The notes below the pieces were generated by a model. The model worked only from the letters and a program-made list of their open reading frames with translations, was not told where the DNA came from and did no database searches. Of a stretch of DNA of 64,000 nt, positions 41,713 to 49,364 are shown in pieces (the first letter of the stretch is position 1; the number at the start of each line of letters is the position of its first letter). This DNA comes from JAUXJB01 sp965226855 (GTDB lineage Bacteria; Myxococcota_A; UBA9160; SZUA-336), in NCBI GenBank assembly GCA_965226855.1, contig CBDDEE010000031.1:248001-312000 (forward strand), in the 5' to 3' direction. The position numbers and the translations under genes were made by a program.

Positions 41713-44151
41713 TCATAGCATCTGGAGCGGGGCGGTATCCAGCCTTAGATCGACACCCGAAAGCTCGGCTCGAGCGCGCCGCCGGAGCTGCAACGCCACC
41801 CTGCGCACGTCGTCGCGATCGCCCAGGAGCAGGAGTTGCCAGCGGAAGCGATCCCGTACCCGCCGAATGGGTGCGGGGGCCGGGCCCAGGACCTCCACCA
41901 CGTCCCCCGCGCCGGGCGCGGCCCGCGCCCACTCCGCCAGCGCTCCGGCCGCGCCCTCCACCACGTCCTCTTTCTTGCCGCTGAGGGAGGCCTGCAGCAT
42001 GTTGCGGTACGGTGGGTACCCGTGCGGCTTGCGGCGCGACAGCTCCTCGCGCAGGAAGCGCGGATAGTCGTGCATGCGCGACAGGGCAATCGCGTAGTGG
42101 TGCGGCAGGAAGGTCTGAATCACGACGCGCCCGGGCTCTTCGCCGCGACCGGCCCGTCCCGCGACCTGGGTAAGGAGCTGAAAGGTCCTCTCGCTGGCGC
42201 GAAAGTCCGGAAAGTGCAGTCCGAGGTCGGCGGCCACGACACCCACGAGCGTCACTCCCGGAACGTCGTGGCCCTTCGCGATCATCTGCGTGCCGACGAG
42301 CACGTCGATCACGCCCCGATGAAAGTCCTGCAGGATGCGGCGCTGATCGCCTTTTCGGGACGAGGTGTCTCGGTCGAGCCGAGCCACGCGCGCGTGCCCG
42401 AACATGGCCGCAACATCCTCCTCGAGCCGCTCCGTGCCAAAACCCAGCAACGCGCTGTCGGGAGTCCCGCAAGCAGGACAGGCCGGAGCCGGGTCCTGGC
42501 GGTGACCGCAGTAGTGACAGCGAAGCTCCCCCTGTCTGGGATCGTCCGCCCGGGGGGCGCTGCCCGTCGCGTGGTAGACGAGCGAGATGTCGCAGCGCGG
42601 ACACGAGATGGCATGTCCGCAGGCAAAGCAGTACACGCGCGTCGCAAAGCCCCTGCGGTTCAGGAACAGGATCGCCTGGCTCCCCGTCGCGAGCACCCCC
42701 GCCAGCGCCTGCCGGAGCGGACGCGAGAGCAGCAGCGTGCGTCCGCGCCCCCGTCGCTCGGCGTTCATGTCGACGATCTCTACCTGTGGCAACGGCCGTC
42801 TAGTGACCCTCTCCGGGAGGACGAGTCGCTGCACCGTACCCTGCTCGCAACAGAACGCCGTCTCGACGTCAGGTGTCGCCGAGCCCATCACCAGCGGACA
42901 GCCGCTGTCTTCTGCTCGCAGGCGCGCCACGTCGCGTGCGTGGTAGCGGAAGCCCTCCTCGCTCTTGTACGCCGAATCGTGTTCCTCGTCGATCACAACG
43001 AGACCCAGGTCCTGGAAGGGAGCGAAGATCGCAGAGCGGGCGCCGATCGCTATCCGGCGGCTCCCCTCGCGAATGCTCCGCCAGTGGTCGAAGCGTTCGC
43101 CCGCGGAGAGACCGCTGTGCAGCACGGCGACCTCTTCCCCGAACCGCGCGCGGAAGCGGTCCACAACCTGGTGCGTGAGCGAGATCTCCGGCACGAGCAC
43201 GATCACGCCGCGCTTCTGCTGCAAGGCCACGGCGGCGGCCCGCACGTAGACCTCTGTCTTGCCGCTACCCGTGACGCCATAGAGCATGAAGCTGCTTCCG
43301 CGCGAGCCTTCAATCGCGTCGGAGATCGCCTGCAACGCCTCGCTCTGTGGACGCGTCAAGCGCTGCACCTCTTCCGTCTGCGTGAGCGGCGCCTCGACAC
43401 GCGTTCGTGTCAGCTCCTCCAGCTCGACGGTTACCAGGCTCGCGCGGACCAGGGCCCGCAACGGCGCGCTGCTGGGCAGCGGCTGGGGTCCGTGGAGGAG
43501 CTGCTCGTAGAGCTCGAGCTGGCGCCTCGCCTTCCCGAGCTGGACTCGCGCCTGGCCCGGATCGGTGGACGGGTCGACCCGGTACACTCGTTGTGTCCTC
43601 ACTCGCACGCGTGGCTCCGTCCTCGTGAGCTCGCGCTTGACCCAACCCACCCGCTCGAGCTGCTCCAGGCTGGCCCCTGCCTCCTCGAAGCGCCGCCGGA
43701 ACTGGACCTCCGTCGGCGCACCGCGCTCGAGCGCACGCAGGACCTCGCGCAGGCTGCCGCGCGCCTCGCCGCGCGCGAGCGCCTGGCGTCCCGCCTCCTG
43801 GAGCTGAACACGACGCTCGATGCGCGGGGCCGTGCCCGGAGGAAGCGCCGCTGCCAGGGCCAGTCCGGGCGGACACAGGGCGTCGCGAGCGGCCCGCAGC
43901 AGCACCTTCAACAGCGACTCGGGCAGCACAGGAGCGGAGTCGAGCACTTCGATCACGGAGCGCGCCTCGCCGGATCGGCGGGCCGCTCCCTCGACTCGCT
44001 CCGCTACAACTACCCCGACGACTTGCCGCCCCGCACACGGCACGAGCACGCGCATACCGGGCACCACACGACTCTCTTGGGAGACCTCGTAATCAAGGGT
44101 GTCGTCGAGCGGAAGCGACACCGCAACCTCGACGCAGCGAGGGGGATTCAC
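41713..44151 (-). CDS. priA: Primosomal protein N' (PriA helicase)
   Basis: The 812-residue 3'-to-5' helicase restarts stalled forks. The N-terminal 3'BD domain starts CVEVAVSLPLDDTLDYEV; the helicase core has Walker A YGVTGSGKTEVYVRA, Walker B VVIDEEHDSAYKSEEG, and GSATPDVET; the zinc region holds paired Cys (VYCFACGHAISCPRC and LRCHYCGHRQDPAPACPACG), then GTERLEEDV and motif VI QVAGRAGRG. First gene of the operon. The GTG start is 6 nt after TAGAAA, an imperfect form of the leaderless pattern. Confidence 0.96.
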   Translation of the reverse strand: MNPPRCVEVAVSLPLDDTLDYEVSQESRVVPGMRVLVPCAGRQVVGVVVAERVEGAARRSGEARSVIEVLDSAPVLPESLLKVLLRAARDALCPPGLALAAALPPGTAPRIERRVQLQEAGRQALARGEARGSLREVLRALERGAPTEVQFRRRFEEAGASLEQLERVGWVKRELTRTEPRVRVRTQRVYRVDPSTDPGQARVQLGKARRQLELYEQLLHGPQPLPSSAPLRALVRASLVTVELEELTRTRVEAPLTQTEEVQRLTRPQSEALQAISDAIEGSRGSSFMLYGVTGSGKTEVYVRAAAVALQQKRGVIVLVPEISLTHQVVDRFRARFGEEVAVLHSGLSAGERFDHWRSIREGSRRIAIGARSAIFAPFQDLGLVVIDEEHDSAYKSEEGFRYHARDVARLRAEDSGCPLVMGSATPDVETAFCCEQGTVQRLVLPERVTRRPLPQVEIVDMNAERRGRGRTLLLSRPLRQALAGVLATGSQAILFLNRRGFATRVYCFACGHAISCPRCDISLVYHATGSAPRADDPRQGELRCHYCGHRQDPAPACPACGTPDSALLGFGTERLEEDVAAMFGHARVARLDRDTSSRKGDQRRILQDFHRGVIDVLVGTQMIAKGHDVPGVTLVGVVAADLGLHFPDFRASERTFQLLTQVAGRAGRGEEPGRVVIQTFLPHHYAIALSRMHDYPRFLREELSRRKPHGYPPYRNMLQASLSGKKEDVVEGAAGALAEWARAAPGAGDVVEVLGPAPAPIRRVRDRFRWQLLLLGDRDDVRRVALQLRRRARAELSGVDLRLDTAPLQML

Positions 44152-44219
44152 CGACTCTTTCTAGCACGTTCCCCCCAACCCGCCGACCGGACTGAGACTT
44201 GATGACTTGGGGACGGTGT

Positions 44220-44225
44220 TAGGCT
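44220..44225 (+). promoter_or_regulatory. -10 element TAGGCT, leaderless start of PfkB kinase
   Basis: TAGGCT lies 7 nt before the ATG at 44233; there is no Shine-Dalgarno. Divergent from priA. Confidence 0.4.
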
Positions 44226-44232
44226 GCGGACG

Positions 44233-45162
44233 ATGGCGGGCATCGTCGTGGTGGGCAGTTTGAATCTCGACATCTCCGTGCGGGCGGAGCACCTGCCGCG
44301 GCCTGGCGAGACGGTCCGCGCGAGCGGGCTCGAGCTCGGTCCCGGGGGAAAGGGACTCAACCAGGCGCTTGCGGCGGCCCGACTCGGTGCGAGCGTGCAC
44401 ATGATCGGCTGTGTCGGCGCGGACGTCTTCGCCGCGATCCCGCTCGACGCGCTGCGCGACGCGGGCGTCGAGACGACCCGCGTACGCGTGCGCGAGGACG
44501 AGCACACGGGGACGGCGCTCATCTCCGTCGACGCAAAGACTGGGCAGAACGCGATCTCGGTTGCCGCAGGAGCAAACACGCGGGTGACCCCTGATCAGGT
44601 GCGAGAGGCCGAGCCCGTCTTCCGCGCTGCGCGCGTGCTGCTCGTCCAGCTGGAGCTCCCCCTCGAAACGGTGGAGACCGCCCTCGATCTGGCCAGGCGC
44701 CACTCGCTGCTCACGGTGCTCGACCCGGCCCCGTTTCGCGAGCTGCCCGACTCCGTCCTGCGCAAGGTCGACGTGCTCACACCGAACGAGACGGAGGCCG
44801 AGTCGCTCTCTGGCGTGCGGGTGAGCGGCGTGGAGTCGGCAGCGGCCGCCGGAGCCCTGCTTCAGAAACGTACCGGCAGCGACGTCGTCGTGACGCTCGG
44901 AGCGCTGGGCTGCGTCCGGGTCCATGGCAGTGGCACCGTGCACCTGCCCGCTCCGCAGATCGAGCCCGTCGACACCACCGGGGCGGGGGACGCCTTCAAT
45001 GGCGGGCTCGCCGTCGCCCTGGCCGGAGGCGCCCGTTTGGCGGAGGCCCTGCGCCAGGCGATCCTCGCGGGTACGGCCGCCACCCTGCGTCCGGGCGCCG
45101 GGGCGGCCATGCCGGCGCCGGAGGATCTCGCGCGACTGGCCGAGGCCTCTAGCGCCAGCTGA
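44233..45162 (+). CDS. rbsK: PfkB-family sugar kinase, ribokinase type
   Basis: A 309-residue kinase. PfkB motif 1 is in LNLDISVRAEHLPRPGETVRA with LGPGGKGLNQALAAARLGA, and motif 2 is DTTGAGDAFNGGLAVALAGG with the catalytic Asp. NPLGC-like VVVTLGALGCVRV lies before it. These are closest to ribokinases, which phosphorylate D-ribose for entry to the pentose phosphate pathway and PRPP synthesis; other sugars are possible. Convergent with the HDOD gene, with an overlap of 14 bp at the 3' ends. Confidence 0.85.
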   Translation: MAGIVVVGSLNLDISVRAEHLPRPGETVRASGLELGPGGKGLNQALAAARLGASVHMIGCVGADVFAAIPLDALRDAGVETTRVRVREDEHTGTALISVDAKTGQNAISVAAGANTRVTPDQVREAEPVFRAARVLLVQLELPLETVETALDLARRHSLLTVLDPAPFRELPDSVLRKVDVLTPNETEAESLSGVRVSGVESAAAAGALLQKRTGSDVVVTLGALGCVRVHGSGTVHLPAPQIEPVDTTGAGDAFNGGLAVALAGGARLAEALRQAILAGTAATLRPGAGAAMPAPEDLARLAEASSAS

Positions 45163-46099
45163 ACCTGCGAAAGGCCCGGGCCATCGGTCCGGGACGGCCC
45201 GCCACGAGCCTACCGAGGTGGCGCACCTCCCTCACGAAGTCGCCTCGCTGGAGCAGATAGTCGAGCGTTTTCGCGTAGCCGAGCTCGTGGAGCTCCGTGC
45301 GCATGTGCTGGGTCAGGCCGGACCTCCAGACGTTGCGCTCGTCCTCGGGCGGTTCCGGACCGAGGCCAAGCTCCGTGGCGACCCAGCCAGCGGTCCACAG
45401 AACCAGCGCGAGCAGCGGCTGCTCCACGGCGATCTCCGGACGACGGCAGTCGCGCACACCCCCTGCCACGTGGGGGGGCAGGCTCCAGCTCTCCAGCACG
45501 CGGGCGCAGAGCTCACTCGGGTAGACCTCGAACTCCTTGTAGAGAGCCTCGTCCAGGTCGACCTCCCCAGTCGCGGCCAGCCGCCACGCAGCGCCGAAGC
45601 GCCTGGGAAAGGACACCGCCAGGAACGCCTCTCCCAGGCGGGACACGAGCGCACCGAGGTAGGCGGCGGAGAGATCCGGATAGCCGAGATCCTCGGAGAG
45701 GCGTCGCGCGCAGATGGCCGAGGCCAGGCCAAAGGTCCAGAAGCGCCGCACGTCCAGGGGAGCCGGGAGACGCGGGAACACGTTCATGATCGCGACGGAG
45801 AGGATGGCGCCGCGCGTTTCCAGCTCCCCAAGTCGCAGGATCGAGGTCTTGACGCAAGAGGTGCGCATCCCCATGCAGAAGAAGGGCGAGTTGCCCATTC
45901 CGACCACACGCAGCGCCAGGACCGGGTCCCGTGAGATCACAGCGGCCACGGAGCGCACGTCGTAATCCGTATCGTCAAGCAGGTGGAGCGCTTCCAGCGC
46001 GGCGTCGGGAAGGGTGGGCAGCCCCTTCATCCGCAGGACGAGCCGATCTATGGGGCTCGGACTCTCCGCGGGCTCCCACATGGGGGTTGCGTGCTGCAT
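45149..46099 (-). CDS. HDOD-domain signalling protein under c-di-GMP riboswitch control
   Basis: A 316-residue protein dominated by an HDOD domain (about residues 20-215): LPTLPDAALEALHLLDDTDYDVRSVAAVISRDPVLALRVV, the following small helices, and the FGLASAICARRLSEDL helix. HDOD proteins lack the HD catalytic pair and act as scaffolds or regulators, often with c-di-GMP, motility or chemotaxis genes. ATG at 46099 follows ATGGAGACC. The ribosome site lies inside the proposed base of the riboswitch located directly upstream. Transcribed from a sigma28-like promoter. Confidence 0.88.
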   Translation of the reverse strand: MQHATPMWEPAESPSPIDRLVLRMKGLPTLPDAALEALHLLDDTDYDVRSVAAVISRDPVLALRVVGMGNSPFFCMGMRTSCVKTSILRLGELETRGAILSVAIMNVFPRLPAPLDVRRFWTFGLASAICARRLSEDLGYPDLSAAYLGALVSRLGEAFLAVSFPRRFGAAWRLAATGEVDLDEALYKEFEVYPSELCARVLESWSLPPHVAGGVRDCRRPEIAVEQPLLALVLWTAGWVATELGLGPEPPEDERNVWRSGLTQHMRTELHELGYAKTLDYLLQRGDFVREVRHLGRLVAGRPGPMARAFRRFSWR

Positions 46100-46104
46100 T
46101 CGGT

Positions 46105-46199
46105 CTCCATTCGACAGCCGTTCGACCCGCCCGAGAGCACTCGGGTTAGGGCACTGGCTTTGCGTCCCCGACTTCCGTCGGGTTTGCCATTTCGTGGAG
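46105..46199 (-). promoter_or_regulatory. c-di-GMP-I (GEMM) riboswitch of the HDOD gene
   Basis: The minus strand has GGCAAACC, a P2 hairpin CCCGAC-GGAA-GTCGGG with a GNRA loop, GGACGCAAAGCC, and CCCTAACCCGAG with the P3 tip CCCGAG-TGCT-CTCGGG. The base before CAAACC is G (c-di-GMP type). The P2 and P3 stems differ in sequence from the copy at 15.7 kb but keep pairing. CTCCA at 46199-46195 pairs with TGGAG at 46109-46105, which is the ribosome site of the HDOD gene; the other copy has CTCCT/AGGAG, a compensatory change. Confidence 0.9.
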
Positions 46200-46265
46200 C
46201 AGCCGAACTTGCGCCCGCGCTGCGTCCCAGCGCCGCCGGTCCTGAGACCGAAGGCGTCAACAGAC

Positions 46266-46292
46266 GTATCGGACGCATAGAAGTGAACTTGA
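46266..46292 (-). promoter_or_regulatory. Sigma28 (FliA)-type promoter of the HDOD gene
   Basis: TCAAGTTC (46292-46285), an 11-nt spacer and TCCGATAC (46273-46266) match TAAAGTTT-N11-GCCGATAA at 12 of 16 positions. The -10 and next two bases, TCCGATACGT, are identical to those of the pilus promoter. The predicted start is about 60 nt before the riboswitch. Confidence 0.65.
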
Positions 46293-46294
46293 GC

Positions 46295-47125
46295 TCACTC
46301 CTCCGTCGCGGGCGGAGCCGGATCGTGCTCGTCCAGGAAGCGCAGGACCAGTCCGTTGAAGCGCGAAGCCAGCTCGGCGGCCACGAGATGCGCACCGCCT
46401 GCCATCTGCACGAGGCGCGCCCCAGGGATGGCGCGCGATATCTGCCGGTGCAGCTTTGGCGGGGTCAGGATGTCTTCCTCGCCACACACGACGAGCGTGG
46501 GGGATCGGATCTGGCCCAGGCGCTCCAGGGCGTCGTGTTGCAGCGAGGCTTCGGCCTGGCGCGCAAAGACCTTCTCCTCCATCGGCGCGTCGTCGCGCAG
46601 GTAGAAGCGCCACATGCGCTCGAGCACGTCCTCCTCGAAGGTGTCGTCCCCGAGCGTCCAGGCGAGTCGATTCTTGATGCGGGTCTCGGCGGGGACGCCG
46701 TACTCGATCATCTCTTTCCACAGCTCCAGGATGGCGCGGCGCTTCGCGTCGACCCTGGCCCACGTCCCCTGCAGGATCAGGCAACCCACGCGCTCCGGAT
46801 ACGCGAGGGCGAGCTCCTGCGCGACCATGCCGCCAAGGAACCCACCAAGAACGTGCGCGCGGTCCAGCTCGAGCTCGTCGAGCAGCGCGAGTGTGTCTTC
46901 CGCCATGTCGAGGGTAGTGAACGCCGTTCCGGGATCTTCGGAGAGCCCCGCCCCGCGGTTGTCGAAGATGATGATGGGACGCTGCTTTGACAGCTCCGGC
47001 ACCGTCGTGACCGTCCACCCCTGACACGTGCCGCCCATACCCATGATGAGCACGAGGGGCGTGCGTTCAGCTTCCCCGTACGTCTCATAGTAGATCTCGA
47101 AGCCGCGCGTCTTGAAGGTCGGCAC
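46295..47125 (-). CDS. Alpha/beta-fold hydrolase
   Basis: A 276-residue hydrolase: LVLIMGMGGTCQGW (oxyanion region), IIFDNRGAGLSED, nucleophile region HVLGGFLGGMVAQELAL in which the elbow reads G-x-L-G-G instead of G-x-S-x-G, then TLVVCGEEDILTP (acid) and GGAHLV (His). The nucleophile Ser seems replaced by Leu-Gly, so esterase activity is doubtful; related proteins act as lyases or haloperoxidase-like enzymes. GTG start lies 7 nt after TACAAT. It ends 2 bp before the sigma28-like promoter of the HDOD gene. Confidence 0.82.
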   Translation of the reverse strand: MPTFKTRGFEIYYETYGEAERTPLVLIMGMGGTCQGWTVTTVPELSKQRPIIIFDNRGAGLSEDPGTAFTTLDMAEDTLALLDELELDRAHVLGGFLGGMVAQELALAYPERVGCLILQGTWARVDAKRRAILELWKEMIEYGVPAETRIKNRLAWTLGDDTFEEDVLERMWRFYLRDDAPMEEKVFARQAEASLQHDALERLGQIRSPTLVVCGEEDILTPPKLHRQISRAIPGARLVQMAGGAHLVAAELASRFNGLVLRFLDEHDPAPPATEE

Positions 47126-47132
47126 TGGCGGG

Positions 47133-47138
47133 ATTGTA
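47133..47138 (-). promoter_or_regulatory. -10 element TACAAT, leaderless start of hydrolase
   Basis: TACAAT lies 7 nt before the GTG at 47125. No Shine-Dalgarno is present. Confidence 0.5.
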
Positions 47139-47171
47139 CAATACCGCCACGCTCCCCGGCCGGGGAGGGAG

Positions 47172-47765
47172 CTACTTGTTGCCGCGCTTCAGCTCGGTGA
47201 GTACGAGCTTGGCAAGCGCCTTGAGCGTCTCGAAGACGCCCTTGCCGGTATGCGCGGACGCTTCGAAGTCCTGCATCTTGCCGTCCGGATTCAGCGCCTC
47301 ACGCAGCTCTTCCACCGACAATATGTTAGGCAGGTCGCGCTTGTTGTACTGCAGCACCCAGGGGATCTTGTCGATGTGGTAGCCCTGCTCGCGCAGGTTC
47401 CCCCGCAGGTTCTCCAGCGATTCGATGTTTGCCTCGAAGCGCTCATCCTGGCTGTCGGCGACGAACACGACGCCGTCTACACCCTTGAGGATGAGCTTGC
47501 GGCTGGCATCGTAGAAGACCTGACCCGGAACCGTGTAGAGATGGAAGCGGGTCTTGAAGCCGCGGATCTCGCCCAGCGACAGCGGCAGAAAGTCGAAGAA
47601 GAGCGTCCGCTCGGTCTCGGTCGCGAGCGAGATCATCTTCCCCTTGGCCTCACCGGCGGTCTTCTCGTAGATGTACTTCAGGTTTGTCGTCTTCCCGCAC
47701 AAGCCCGGGCCGTAGTAGACCAGTTTGCAGTTGATCTCGCGTGCGGAGTAGTTGATGAACGCCAT
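47172..47765 (-). CDS. mglA: MglA-like Ras-family GTPase
   Basis: A 197-residue small GTPase that sets cell polarity in gliding and type IV pilus-driven motility in Myxococcus. The P-loop is YYGPGLCGKTTNLKYIYEKT, switch II region LYTVPGQVFYDASRKLIL, base recognition LQYNKRDLPN, and the SA-like motif FEASAHTGKGVFETL. MglA proteins are typically paired with a roadblock GAP, as here. The roadblock gene lies just upstream in the same transcription unit (15 bp gap). Confidence 0.93.
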   Translation of the reverse strand: MAFINYSAREINCKLVYYGPGLCGKTTNLKYIYEKTAGEAKGKMISLATETERTLFFDFLPLSLGEIRGFKTRFHLYTVPGQVFYDASRKLILKGVDGVVFVADSQDERFEANIESLENLRGNLREQGYHIDKIPWVLQYNKRDLPNILSVEELREALNPDGKMQDFEASAHTGKGVFETLKALAKLVLTELKRGNK

Positions 47766-47780
47766 GAGACTTGTGGAACC

Positions 47781-48275
47781 TCAGTCCGAGAACAAATTGT
47801 CTATGTCGTCTTCGCTGATCTCAGCAAAGGGGGAGCTAGAGCCCTGATCCAGCTCCGACTCGGCCCGCTTGAAGATCTCCTCGAAGAGCTCCGAGAACCT
47901 TTGACCTGCCTTCTTGACGCGCAGTCGCACGAGTCCCAGCGAGCTGCGATCGTCGAAGATGATCACCAGGATGATGCGCTGCGCGACCAGCGTGATGTGC
48001 AGGTTGTCGCGCTCGCCCTGGTGGAACTGATTGGGAAAGTCCGGCTCGCCGATGATCCTGGCCAAGCCGGTCGTGGCCGCGACGTTGCCCGCCACCAGCG
48101 ACGCCAGCGATGTGGTGTCGATGCCCGATAGCTCGCCCGCCTCGCTCACGAGCTGGCCGTTGCGGTCGACCAGGAACACCGCCTTGGCGTTGGCGTCGTG
48201 CACCAGACGCTCCGCCACCGCGACGAGCTTCTTGTGATCCTCCTCGAACAGGACCAGCTGTGGGTTCAGGGACAT
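47781..48275 (-). CDS. Roadblock/LC7-domain protein (MglB-like)
   Basis: A 164-residue protein: roadblock/LC7 domain (about 10-120) with AKAVFLVDRNGQLVSEAGEL and LASLVAGNVAATTGLARIIG, then a C-terminal acidic tail (FAEISEDDIDNLFSD). Roadblock partners of MglA work as GTPase-activating or scaffold proteins controlling polarity. ATG at 48275 follows AGAGAGGACC. Forms an operon with mglA. The acidic C-terminal tail is an extension not present in the smallest MglB proteins. Confidence 0.9.
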   Translation of the reverse strand: MSLNPQLVLFEEDHKKLVAVAERLVHDANAKAVFLVDRNGQLVSEAGELSGIDTTSLASLVAGNVAATTGLARIIGEPDFPNQFHQGERDNLHITLVAQRIILVIIFDDRSSLGLVRLRVKKAGQRFSELFEEIFKRAESELDQGSSSPFAEISEDDIDNLFSD

Positions 48276-48425
48276 GCGGTCCTCTCTAAGGGGTTGAGAT
48301 CGCTCGGGAAATACCCCCCGGCAGCCGATGCTAGCAGAGCGCATTCCACGGGCACAAGAGCCGCAACCAGAGGACGAATCGGGCCCCCACGTCGATATCT
48401 TGAGAACGTTGGCTGCACCAGCCGC

Positions 48426-49028
48426 CTATGAGCCGAACTGGCGCCTGTTCTCCAGCGACTTTCGCACGGTCACGGGATCGACGTATTCCAGGTCGCCACC
48501 CATGGGCATGCCGTAGCCGATGCGCGTGACGCCCACGTCGTACTCCCGAACGCGGTCGGCGACGTAGAGCGCGGTTGCCTCACCTTCCGGGTTCGGATTC
48601 GTGGCGAGGATGACCTCGTCGATGCCACCGGCACGGATGCGCTCGATCAACGGCTCCACGCGCAACGCTTCGGGTCCCACGCCGTCGAGCGGCGCGAGCG
48701 TGCCACCGAGCACGTGGTAGCGGCCGCGGAACACACCCGAGCTCTCGATGGACGCCAGGTCGGCCGGCTCCTCGACGACGCAGACCTGGTTCGTCTGCCG
48801 CGTGTCGTCCCGACAGATCTCGCATGGAGACTCGGTTGTCAGGTTGAAGCACTCCGCACACAGGGTGACCTCGCGTCGCAGCCGCAGGATCGCCTCGCCG
48901 AGCTCGGAGGCGGTGCTCTCCGGCGCCGAGAGCAGGAAGAACGCGAGGCGTGTGGCGGTCTTTTCGCCCACACCGGGCAGCCGGCGCAGCGCCTTGACCA
49001 GCCGGTCGATCGGGCCGGGGCGGGCCAT
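48426..49028 (-). CDS. recR: Recombination protein RecR
   Basis: A 200-residue protein of the RecFOR gap-repair pathway. It has the helix-hairpin-helix LRRLPGVGEKTATRLAFFLL, the zinc motif CAECFNLTTESPCEIC, and a Toprim domain with VCVVEEPADLASIE and EVILATNPNPEGEATALY. Normal length. It follows ybaB directly, in the conserved dnaX-ybaB-recR order. Confidence 0.97.
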   Translation of the reverse strand: MARPGPIDRLVKALRRLPGVGEKTATRLAFFLLSAPESTASELGEAILRLRREVTLCAECFNLTTESPCEICRDDTRQTNQVCVVEEPADLASIESSGVFRGRYHVLGGTLAPLDGVGPEALRVEPLIERIRAGGIDEVILATNPNPEGEATALYVADRVREYDVGVTRIGYGMPMGGDLEYVDPVTVRKSLENRRQFGS

Positions 49029-49364
49029 CTAGGCGCCCCCGCCGAGCTGCCCCATGAGCTGTGCGATGGGAATGCCCGTCGCGTTCTGCATCTCGCTCTG
49101 TGCCATCTCCCGGGCCCGCACGAGCGCCTGGTTGACTGCGGCGACCACCAGGTCCTGCAGCATTTCCACGTCGCGCGGGTCGACGGCCTGCGGGTCGATC
49201 TTGATTTCGACCAGCTCGAGCAGCCCGTTCACCGTGGCGTCCACCATGCCGCCGCCAACGGTGGCCTGGGCAGTGCGGTGGCGCAGCTGCTCCTGCACCT
49301 GCTTCAGTTTGCCGCTCATCTCCTGCGCCTGCTCCATGATCGACTTCAGATCGAACTGGCTCAT
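49029..49364 (-). CDS. ybaB: YbaB/EbfC family nucleoid-associated protein
   Basis: A 111-residue DNA-binding protein. FDLKSIMEQAQEMSGKLKQV forms the first helix; VGGGMVDATVNGLLELVEIKIDP is the central beta hairpin; DVEMLQDLVVAAVNQAL is the C-terminal helix. It overlaps the end of dnaX by 4 nt and abuts recR. Its exact role, likely in nucleoid organisation or recombination, is only partly known. Confidence 0.95.
   Translation of the reverse strand: MSQFDLKSIMEQAQEMSGKLKQVQEQLRHRTAQATVGGGMVDATVNGLLELVEIKIDPQAVDPRDVEMLQDLVVAAVNQALVRAREMAQSEMQNATGIPIAQLMGQLGGGA

Noticed and set aside
44529..44540. GACGCAAAG-like string resembling the c-di-GMP-I core
   Set aside because: It lies in the PfkB kinase gene on the plus strand and lacks the P2/P3 stems; a similar string at 56770 is also inside a gene.
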